From the NCBI GenBank assembly GCA_020434345.1, contig JAGRAZ010000015.1, positions 1-34,774 of the forward strand: 34,774 nt of DNA. The letters run 5' to 3'. This document shows positions 7,128 to 13,238 of this stretch, in pieces (the first letter of the stretch is position 1; each line of letters opens with the position of its first letter). The stretch comes from Bdellovibrionales bacterium. Its GTDB lineage: Bacteria; Bdellovibrionota_G; JALEGL01; JAGRMV01. The position numbers and the translations under genes are program-made. The notes under the pieces are model-generated. The model worked only from the letters and a program-made list of their open reading frames with translations, was not told the origin of the DNA and made no database searches.

Positions 7128-7988
7128 TTATTTTTTTCGAAAGGGCATTTTAAGATACATCATGCCATTGCTTTCTTTTGAAGGATGTTTGCCAGCATTG
7201 ATATTGACTTGAATGCTCGGAAGTAACAAGCGAGGTGCAGATAAAGTTTTGTCTCGTTCTTGTCTAAAGGTGATAAACTCTTCTTTGCTTGTTGATGCCT
7301 TTAAGTGGATATTATTTTTTTTGGAATCTCCAATGGTTGTTTCCCATTGAAGTTTTCTTCCACCGGGTTGATAGTCATGCCCAACAAATACTCTTGTTGT
7401 GTCTGGAAGTTGATATAACTTTTCATGAACTGAAGTATATAAGTCGCTTGCACTTCCTTTTGGAAAGTCACATCGACCTGTACCAAAGTCAGGCATAAAA
7501 AGTGCATCCCCTGTAAACACCATATCGTCGATCAAATAACTTGTGCACGTTGGTGTGTGTCCGGGCGTGTGGATTGCTTTCATTGTTATGCTGCCTGCCT
7601 GTAATGTTTGTCCATCTTCTAAGAGTACATCAAATTGAGAAGCGTCTGTTTTTAGATCCGCTAAATGAAAAACGCCTTTGAACACATCTTGTACAATGGT
7701 GATAGACTTACCAATGACAGATTGTACATGGGGTAATCTGTTTTTAATTTCTTCAGTACCCGTAATATGATCAGCATGTGCATGTGTATCAATGCTATAG
7801 TGCAAATGAAGTCCTTCTTTTGAAATAAATGAAAGCACTTCTTCGACTGCATCATACCAATAAGTTGATCCATTGGGTTCATAATTAAGAACAGGATCAA
7901 TCACAATTGCGTCTTTTGTTTCTAGGTCATAGACAACATATGTTAGTGTCCATGTGTCTTTATCAAAGAATGTTTGTACTTTTTTCAT
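7128..7988 (-). CDS. Metallo-beta-lactamase-fold persulfide dioxygenase-like hydrolase (Blh/ETHE1 type)
   Basis: Cytosolic metallo-enzyme of 286 residues. The first metal motif is THAHADH (His69, His71, Asp73, His74); further ligands lie in HTPGHT, FTGDALFMPDFGTGRCDF and VFVGHDYQPGGR. GTGRCDF and the short spacing are characteristic of the ETHE1/Blh (beta-lactamase-hydrolase-like) branch, which oxidises glutathione persulfide to sulfite with O2 using mononuclear iron. The neighbours fit: a rhodanese upstream, a sulfite exporter downstream, and an ArsR-type regulator divergent, as in the BigR-Blh systems of Xylella and Agrobacterium. AAGGACAA precedes ATG 7988. The C-terminal 60 residues (RQERDKTL to the end) are the Blh-type extension. 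Enzyme activity is inferred from family and context. Confidence 0.9.
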   Translation of the reverse strand: MKKVQTFFDKDTWTLTYVVYDLETKDAIVIDPVLNYEPNGSTYWYDAVEEVLSFISKEGLHLHYSIDTHAHADHITGTEEIKNRLPHVQSVIGKSITIVQDVFKGVFHLADLKTDASQFDVLLEDGQTLQAGSITMKAIHTPGHTPTCTSYLIDDMVFTGDALFMPDFGTGRCDFPKGSASDLYTSVHEKLYQLPDTTRVFVGHDYQPGGRKLQWETTIGDSKKNNIHLKASTSKEEFITFRQERDKTLSAPRLLLPSIQVNINAGKHPSKESNGMMYLKMPFRKK

Positions 7989-8003
7989 TTGTCCTTCTTT
8001 CTT

Positions 8004-8525
8004 TTATTTTTGGTTCCAAGGCATTTTGGCCAAGAGTAATCCCATCGTGCATGTGTCTGAAATTGCTGAAAACATAAGACCTACACCTACAAAAGCACTT
8101 ACTAAGTAACCATAGGGGTGAAAAAAAGCGCCTATGGTTAGTCCAATTGTTACAAGAGCACCAGCAGTCATGCGTACTTGTCTTTCCAACGACCAAACAT
8201 TGCTTTGTCCTTTTTGTATGGGAAGACCTGCTTGCTTCCATCCTTCTATTCCACCCTGGATGACTTTAAAGTTCTCAAAACCTCTTGCATGAAGTTCGTC
8301 TGCAGCTTTGCAAGCACGGTTGCCGGATTTGCATAAAATATAATAGGTGTGATCTTTGGAAAGATCCTCAATGTGGGATGTAAGTTTTGACAGAGGAGTG
8401 TGCTGACTTCCTTGGATGTTCTCATTTGCGAATTCAGAAAACTCTCTTACATCAATGATTTTGCAAGCGTCAGTTTCTTGCAGTTTCTTTTCTACTTCAT
8501 GCGCACTAATAAAATCATGATTCAT
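8004..8525 (-). CDS. Rhodanese domain fused to membrane DUF2892-type tail (YgaP-like)
   Basis: 173 residues. The N-terminal rhodanese domain (about 1-105) has the active-site loop CKSGNR with catalytic Cys65, which carries sulfane sulfur as a persulfide. The C-terminal part (about 112-173) has two hydrophobic helices, AGALVTIGLTIGAFF and YLVSAFVGVGLMFSAI, ending with a DTCTMG segment. This is the architecture of E. coli YgaP, a membrane-anchored sulfurtransferase. It is the first gene of the leftward sulfur operon. AAGGAG lies just upstream of ATG 8525, and the promoter overlaps the 8562-8589 palindrome. It would collect sulfane sulfur for the dioxygenase encoded 15 bases downstream. Confidence 0.92.
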   Translation of the reverse strand: MNHDFISAHEVEKKLQETDACKIIDVREFSEFANENIQGSQHTPLSKLTSHIEDLSKDHTYYILCKSGNRACKAADELHARGFENFKVIQGGIEGWKQAGLPIQKGQSNVWSLERQVRMTAGALVTIGLTIGAFFHPYGYLVSAFVGVGLMFSAISDTCTMGLLLAKMPWNQK

Positions 8526-8534
8526 TTTCTCTCC

Positions 8535-8563
8535 TTGTATTTTTTCTTTTCGACCTGTATAAT
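8535..8563 (+). promoter_or_regulatory. Promoter of the ArsR-type regulator gene
   Basis: TTGTAT (8535-8540), a 17-base spacer and a perfect TATAAT (8558-8563). The start site would be near 8570, inside the operator palindrome, giving autoregulation. ATG 8590 would then have only about 20 leader bases. Confidence 0.65.
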
Positions 8564-8589
8564 ATTACTATATAACCATATAGTAATAT
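8562..8589. promoter_or_regulatory. Operator palindrome covering both divergent sulfur-operon promoters
   Basis: Perfect inverted repeat with 12-base arms ATATTACTATAT (8562-8573) and its reverse complement (8578-8589) around the spacer AACC. It lies between the rhodanese operon and the ArsR-type gene and abuts the latter's first possible ATG. It covers the -10 and start region of the rightward promoter and the spacer/-10 of the leftward one, so one bound dimer could silence both. AT-rich palindromes of this type are bound by BigR/SqrR-like ArsR proteins (known for the family); binding here is inferred. Confidence 0.8.
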
Positions 8590-8598
8590 ATGTCAAGA
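8570..8598 (-). promoter_or_regulatory. Promoter of the leftward sulfur operon
   Basis: On the minus strand a perfect TTGACA (8598-8593) is followed after 17-18 bases by ATATAG/TATAGT as -10 (about 8575-8569). The palindromic operator fills the space between the two boxes. The -35 box overlaps the first codons of the divergent regulator if that gene starts at 8590. Confidence 0.65.
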
Positions 8599-8931
8599 GA
8601 TAAGCACATAAAAAAGATCATGAATCAGGAAATGATTCAACAGGTATCTGCACGGTTTAAAATCCTCTCTGATCCCTCTAGGTTGCGTATTGTTCAAATT
8701 CTGATGGATGGAGAAAAAAATGTGGGCCAAATTGTTGATCAGATGAATTGTAGCCAGCCCAATGTAAGTAAACACTTGCAGGTTCTTTATCAAAGTGGAC
8801 TTGTTACAAAGAGCAAAGATGGCAATCAAATTCTATATGCGATTTTAGATCCAAGTGTTTATAAGCTTTGCGATGTGATGTGCAAAGCAGTACTTGAAGA
8901 TGCCCAAAAGCAGGTTCGAAAGATTCAATGA
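8590..8931 (+). CDS. ArsR-family transcriptional repressor (probable sulfane-sulfur sensor)
   Basis: Winged-helix ArsR repressor, 113 residues from ATG 8590 (103 from ATG 8620). FKILSDPSRLRIVQIL is the family signature; CSQPNVSKHLQVLYQSGLV is the helix-turn-helix and DGNQILYAI the wing. Cysteines are C54, at the start of the recognition helix, and C94 and C98 in the last helix. No ArsR-type CVC metal site is seen. BigR/SqrR sensors use a thiol pair forming a polysulfide bridge; the cysteine positions here differ, so the sensing pair (C94/C98 or C54 with one of them) is conjecture. Start choice is unsure: 8590 touches the operator and lacks a ribosome site, 8620 has only an A-rich leader. It is divergent from the sulfur operon and coupled to the GIY-YIG gene. 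Confidence 0.88.
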   Translation: MSRDKHIKKIMNQEMIQQVSARFKILSDPSRLRIVQILMDGEKNVGQIVDQMNCSQPNVSKHLQVLYQSGLVTKSKDGNQILYAILDPSVYKLCDVMCKAVLEDAQKQVRKIQ

Positions 8932-9200
8932 CTTGTATTGAAAAACAATGGCATGTTTATGTGATTCAAACATTACAGGGCAAACTTTATACAGGCATTA
9001 CGACAGATGTTGCGCGACGATTTAATGAACATGCAAATAAAAAAGGGGCGAAGTTTTTCTTTATAGATCCTCCGGCGTGTGTGGTTTGGAGCATGACATG
9101 TTCCAGTAAATCTGAAGCCCTAAAAAAGGAGGCGTGGATGAAGAAGCTTCCGTCGTCTGAGAAACGCAAATTTATACGTGATATAGGTCAAACGTTATAA
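8928..9200 (+). CDS. GIY-YIG nuclease domain protein (YhbQ/UPF0213-like)
   Basis: A 90-residue single-domain GIY-YIG protein. WHVYVIQTLQGKLYTGITTD is the GIY-YIG strand pair (VYVI...YTGIT), followed by the conserved Arg in DVARRFNEH. The conserved Glu lies in the C-terminal part, in SKSEALKKEAWMKKL. Stand-alone members of this family are thought to act in DNA repair, but biochemical roles are poorly defined. Its ATG overlaps the regulator's stop by four bases (ATGA), so it is coupled to, and presumably autoregulated with, the sulfur-responsive repressor. It converges with the FNR-like gene across a 72-base gap holding a hairpin. Confidence 0.9.
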   Translation: MTCIEKQWHVYVIQTLQGKLYTGITTDVARRFNEHANKKGAKFFFIDPPACVVWSMTCSSKSEALKKEAWMKKLPSSEKRKFIRDIGQTL

Positions 9201-9228
9201 GAAGCGCTAGAAAAAATGTTTCTTATGC

Positions 9229-9251
9229 AACCATATGCTTTGCATGTGGTT
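9229..9251. terminator. Hairpin between convergent genes, possible bidirectional terminator
   Basis: AACCATATG (9229-9237) pairs with CATGTGGTT (9243-9251) with one G-U, around a five-base loop, then CTTTAT. It lies between the convergent GIY-YIG and FNR-like genes. The T-run is weak, so this is tentative. Confidence 0.35.
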
Positions 9252-9272
9252 CTTTATGATTGCAACGCAATG

Positions 9273-10004
9273 TTAGCCAACCAAATCGTAGAGTTTTTCT
9301 GGATTTGTAATCGTGATTTGCTTTTTACAAACAGAAATAATTTCAAGCTTTTTAAACGTAGAAATAATTCGAATTGCTGACTCTTGAGTAGAGCCAATAA
9401 AATCAGCGATTTCTTGTCTGCTTAATGACAACTGAATTTTTATACCCGCACTGGTTTTTTCACCGTATTTTTCACCGAGATAAACCAAAAGGTCTGCAAA
9501 ACGTTGGTCAATATGTTTATGTGCAAGATTAAGTTCATTGGTTTGTGCTTGGCCAAGATTTTTTGCAAGTGCTTTTAACAGCTTCATCACCAATGCTGGA
9601 TCATTTTGTAAAAATGACTCAAAACTCTTTTTTTCAATAAAGCAGATGTTCCCACTTTCGATGCATTCTGCTGTTGCTTGGTAGGCATCGCCAGCAATCA
9701 TGGAGCGATATCCGATCATTTCACCGGGCCCTGCAATGTGAACAATTTTTTGATGGCCTTGCACATCTGTTTTGAAGAGTTTAATTTTTCCAGAATTAAT
9801 ACAGTACAAACCTTTACTGGGGTCGCCTTGTTCAAACAAGACATCTTTGGTTTCCATATTGTGCGGAATTTTTAGTTGGTTTAATTGCGCCAAGTTAGTG
9901 GGGTGCATATGACAAAAGAAACTTTTTTCACTTGAAGGACATTCTTGGCAACGTGTCATTGAGGGCATACATGGCTTTGTATGAGGGGTGAAAGGAAAAG
10001 TCAA
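9273..10004 (-). CDS. Crp/Fnr-family regulator with FNR-like cysteines
   Basis: Cytosolic dimeric transcription factor of 243 residues: N-terminal Cys-rich tail, cyclic-nucleotide-binding-type beta barrel (about 38-150) and C-terminal helix-turn-helix (LSRQEIADFIGSTQESAIRIISTFKK region). Cys12, Cys19, Cys22 and Cys31 precede the barrel, and Cys121 (GNICFIEKK) sits where FNR has its fourth cluster ligand, Cys122. A [4Fe-4S] oxygen sensor is therefore plausible, though the Cys22-Cys31 spacing is wider than in E. coli FNR. The recognition helix has ESAIR against FNR's ETISR, so it keeps Glu and Arg but not Ser. Start is TTG 10004, the only candidate with a nearby AGGA; ATG 9968 is the alternative and removes Cys12. 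It follows the UreH-like gene by 23 bases beside the cbb3 genes, its likely targets. Confidence 0.87.
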   Translation of the reverse strand: MTFPFTPHTKPCMPSMTRCQECPSSEKSFFCHMHPTNLAQLNQLKIPHNMETKDVLFEQGDPSKGLYCINSGKIKLFKTDVQGHQKIVHIAGPGEMIGYRSMIAGDAYQATAECIESGNICFIEKKSFESFLQNDPALVMKLLKALAKNLGQAQTNELNLAHKHIDQRFADLLVYLGEKYGEKTSAGIKIQLSLSRQEIADFIGSTQESAIRIISTFKKLEIISVCKKQITITNPEKLYDLVG

Positions 10005-10027
10005 TAGGTCCTATCTATTTAAATTTA

Positions 10028-10669
10028 TTATAAAAAATGCTTCCAAAATAGAAAGACGGCAGTGCCAAATGCTATCCAACGGTAAAAATAGATTTGAAGG
10101 GAAAAAGGGAGATGATGTGATAGCGAAGCAATGCCCACTTGCTGTAGTAGAAGAAGAGGAATGGTGCCAAGTGCAAAGAACAGCATCCAGAGGGTTGATT
10201 CAAGTGGACTGGGGGCAAGTAACCCCGAGGCAAGCGCTGCATAAAGAGGGCCGCAAGGGAAAAGTGGCGTAAAAAAACCTAGAACCATGCTTCGAGTTTG
10301 CAATGACACGTGGGTTAATCTTGAGTGAACATGTCTTTGTATCCATGTCAGTGTTTTTGTAAGAAGCGATGTCTTTCCAAGACTCAACGCGAGCATGATT
10401 ACAATCCAAACTCCAATCCAAACTTTACTCCATTTGGACACAGTCATTGCTTGGTCAAAAAAGCCTACAGCCCAACCAAGTGTGGAGTAGGATAGGATGC
10501 GGCTTGCGTGATACATCCAGTAATAAGCATATTTTTTTTTGGAACTTTTGAGAATAATACTCGATATAGGGCCACACATGCTCATGCAATGGAATCCTGT
10601 AACAATGCCAAAAAGAAAGAACAACCCAATGCCTGCTGGACTTTCCAATTTTGATAAAAAATGAGCCAT
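10028..10669 (-). CDS. UreH/DsbD_2-like membrane protein beside the cbb3 oxidase genes
   Basis: Inner-membrane protein of 213 residues from ATG 10669 with about six hydrophobic segments. Signatures are GIVTGFHCMSMCGPISS near the N-terminus and GFFTPLFPCGPLYAALASG in the middle, each with membrane-embedded Cys/Pro-Gly motifs as in the DsbD_2 (UreH_2, sulfite exporter TauE/SafE-annotated) family. Members sit beside cco/fix clusters in many bacteria and are thought to help oxidase assembly through copper or thiol transport; that role is inference. A GTG at 10702 would extend it by 11 residues but would run into the divergent ATPase gene. It is the first gene of a leftward pair with the FNR-like regulator. 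Confidence 0.83.
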   Translation of the reverse strand: MAHFLSKLESPAGIGLFFLFGIVTGFHCMSMCGPISSIILKSSKKKYAYYWMYHASRILSYSTLGWAVGFFDQAMTVSKWSKVWIGVWIVIMLALSLGKTSLLTKTLTWIQRHVHSRLTHVSLQTRSMVLGFFTPLFPCGPLYAALASGLLAPSPLESTLWMLFFALGTIPLLLLQQVGIASLSHHLPFSLQIYFYRWIAFGTAVFLFWKHFL

Positions 10670-10725
10670 ATGTTTCAAATCATGTACCTGAATTAAAATC
10701 ACGTGTAAAAACTATAGCCATATTG

Positions 10726-13071
10726 AAAACGCTACAAAACTGTATTCATTGTGGGACAAAAATTCCAAGTCACATGAAAGACTCGGAGTTTTGTTGTACA
10801 GGCTGTCAATTTGTTTACAAGATGATTCATGATTTACGATTAGAAAGATATTACGAACTTAAAACAACCAAAACATTTCCTCTGATCGGGTTATTTACCA
10901 AAAAAAGCGACTTGCCTTGGCTTGAAAGTGAAATTCAAAAGAATCCGGGTCGATTGTTGCTAAAAATTCAAGGTGTACAGTGTGCTGCTTGTGTTTGGCT
11001 TATTCAAGAAGTTGCTAAAAAGGTAGGAAATGCATCTGTATCCGTCAATACTGCATTGGGATCAATTTCAATTGCATATGATGAAAATCGGTTTGATATA
11101 CGGGGCTTTGTTCGTCGGTTGGTTGACCTTGGATATTATCCTTCGCCTTTTGAAAATACACACACTACAGAAAGCAACAATGGTCTTCTGTTACGTTTGG
11201 GTATCTGTGGCGCACTTTCAATGAATATCATGATGTTTTCTGCAAGTATCTATACAGGTTTAGAGAAAAAGGGGGATCCTTGGATTCATTTTTTAATTAC
11301 AAATATTAACTTTGTTTTAGCAACATTGGTTGTGCTTATTGGTGGAAGTTATTTTATTCAAAAATCTATCCAGGGATTAAAAAATAAAATACTTCATTTT
11401 GATTTGCCCATTGCTTTGGGTATGCTGCTTGCCTATACAGGCTCTGTGTATGCGCACTTTTTTCAAGAAGGACAAGGTGTGTATTTTGATTCCGTGGCGG
11501 TTTTTGTTACGTTAATGATTCTAGGGAGATTTGTTCAGCAAAGTGTCATAGAAAAAAATCAAAATAACTTTATTCACGCACAATCACTTCTGAATTTTCA
11601 TGTTCGAAAAATTGATAACAATGGTTTGTTAAAAGATGTTCCCGTTGAACATGTAAAAAAAGGGGACCATATCATTGTGCCACTAGGTTCTCTGATTCCT
11701 GTTGCTGGGGTTCTTATGTCTTCACATGCAATTGAAGTAGATACAAGTTGGGTCAATGGAGAGGTAACTCCCAAGCTAATTCAAAGCGGAGAGGAAATTC
11801 CGGGTGGATGCACACTGCTTGGACCTACAGCCGCAGAAGTGCAATGTGGATCAGATTATGAAAAATCACAGATAGCGCAATTGTTTATTCGATCAGAGTT
11901 AATTGATGTGCTACCCAAACTTTGGCACCAAATAGCAAAATATTATGTTTGGATTGTGATTGCGCTTTGTGCTTTAGGGTTTGGCTTATGGTTTGCTATA
12001 TCCGATATTTCGCACGCATTGTCTGTAGCCATTTCTATTGCAGTTGTTACATGTCCTTGTAGTCTGGGGTTGGCGATACCGCTTGCGCGAACAATTGCGC
12101 ATCGATTACTTTTACAAGAAGGCGTTTTTATTCAGAAACCATATGTTTTGGATCATGTTCGTACGATTCAAAACATTGCTTTTGATAAAACTGGAACGAT
12201 TACAATGAGTCAGTTGGTTTGGAGAAATGTTGAAGTTGTAGATCAAATGTGTCTTGATGATCAAAAGGCATTATTTAATGCAGTTTCTCGAAGTTATCAC
12301 CCCGCAAGTCGAGCGATCTATGAACGCATGGCCAGTTTACAACTTGAAGTTGTTGCTATGGATGTTCGTGAAGAAGTGGGGAAGGGACTTCACTTTAAGT
12401 ACCAAGGTGATTCATATTATTTAGGACGATCATTGCATGTGAAAAACAAAGAAGAACGTCTGGAGTATGAGGTGCAATTCTATAAAGGGGAGAATAAGCT
12501 TAAAACATTTCAATTTGAGGAAGTTATTCAAGAAGATATGAAAGAAGTTTTAGAATCACTTGAGAAAAAAGCAAAGCATACATTTATGGTTAGTGGTGAT
12601 CAAAGCCATAGAGTTTATGCACTTGCCAAATCATTGCATTTCAAAGAAGAACATGTTTTTTCACAATGCACACCTGATCAAAAGAGAAGTATTATATCTA
12701 ATATCTCTTCATCTCCTACAATGTATATTGGAGATGGACTCAATGATCAATTGGCACTTGATAGTGCAAAAGTAAGTGCATTGTCTTTGCATGGACGCTT
12801 GCAATTATCACAAAAAGCAGATCTCTATTTTCTTTCTTTTTCGATGAAATGGCTTTCGCGCTTATTCTTGATATCGGATGAGCTTTATTCCGCAACCAGG
12901 TTTAATTTACGTTTTTTGGTGATTTATAATATGGTTACCATCGGGTTGGCCATGGCAGGGTGGATTACACCACTGTTATGTGCTGTAATTATGCCTTTGA
13001 GCTCCCTTTTTGTGATCATCGTCACAATATGTAAAATGAAAAAAGCTGATGTAAATCATATTGATTTATGA
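10726..13071 (+). CDS. ccoI: Cu-type P1B ATPase for cbb3 oxidase assembly
   Basis: Copper-exporting P1B ATPase that loads copper for cbb3 oxidase maturation (CcoI/FixI). From N to C: a Cys-rich domain (NCIHCGTK... FCCTGC) typical of CcoI; one HMA domain with GVQCAACVW; eight membrane helices with the CPC motif (VTCPCSLGLAIP); phosphorylation site FDKTGTIT; the HP motif in SYHPASRAIYE; and hinge GDGLNDQLAL. About 781 residues from TTG 10726. No in-frame ATG precedes the Cys domain; TTG 10651 would give 806 residues but overlaps the divergent gene. Neither has a clear ribosome site. The stop overlaps ccoS by four bases. Confidence 0.92.
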   Translation, partial: KTLQNCIHCGTKIPSHMKDSEFCCTGCQFVYKMIHDLRLERYYELKTTKTFPLIGLFTKKSDLPWLESEIQKNPGRLLLKIQGVQCAACVWLIQEVAKKVGNASVSVNTALGSISIAYDENRFDIRGFVRRLVDLGYYPSPFENTHTTESNNGLLLRLGICGALSMNIMMFSASIYTGLEKKGDPWIHFLITNINFVLATLVVLIGGSYFIQKSIQGLKNKILHFDLPIALGMLLAYTGSVYAHFFQEGQGVYFDSVAVFVTLMILGRFVQQSVIEKNQNNFIHAQSLLNFHVRKIDNNGLLKDVPVEHVKKGDHIIVPLGSLIPVAGVLMSSHAIEVDTSWVNGEVTPKLIQSGEEIPGGCTLLGPTAAEVQCGSDYEKSQIAQLFIRSELIDVLPKLWHQIAKYYVWIVIALCALGFGLWFAISDISHALSVAISIAVVTCPCSLGLAIPLARTIAHRLLLQEGVFIQKPYVLDHVRTIQNIAFDKTGTITMSQLVWRNVEVVDQMCLDDQKALFNAVSRSYHPASRAIYERMASLQLEVVAMDVREEVGKGLHFKYQGDSYYLGRSLHVKNKEERLEYEVQFYKGENKLKTFQFEEVIQEDMKEVLESLEKKAKHTFMVSGDQSHRVYALAKSLHFKEEHVFSQCTPDQKRSIISNISSSPTMYIGDGLNDQLALDSAKVSALSLHGRLQLSQKADLYFLSFSMKWLSRLFLISDELYSATRFNLRFLVIYNMVTIGLAMAGWITPLLCAVIMPLSSLFVIIVTICKMKKADVNHIDL

Positions 13072-13238
13072 ATATTTTGATACTTTTAATATTTGTGAGC
13101 ATTGTTTTGGTGGTTGGGGCCGTGGTTCTTTTTCTACACTCCGTGAAAAACCAAGATTTTGATCATATAGAGGAGTTATCATTATTACCTTTAGAGGAAG
13201 ACCAACATGCAGACAAAAAGCCTAACCGTAACCTATAA
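13068..13238 (+). CDS. ccoS: cbb3 oxidase assembly protein CcoS
   Basis: A 56-residue single-span membrane protein: MNILILLIFVSIVLVVGAVV is the helix, followed by a charged tail (SVKNQDFDHIEELSLLPLEED). This pattern and its place directly after ccoI identify CcoS, needed in Rhodobacter for insertion of heme and copper into the oxidase. ATG 13068 overlaps the ccoI stop (ATGA). The 3' end runs 32 bases into ccoNO in another frame, so the ccoNO ribosome site (GAGGAAGACC) lies inside ccoS. Confidence 0.88.
   Translation: MNILILLIFVSIVLVVGAVVLFLHSVKNQDFDHIEELSLLPLEEDQHADKKPNRNL

Noticed and set aside
9988-10272. 94-codon plus-strand frame opposite the UreH-like gene
   Set aside because: No recognisable features, and it conflicts with a well-supported membrane protein.
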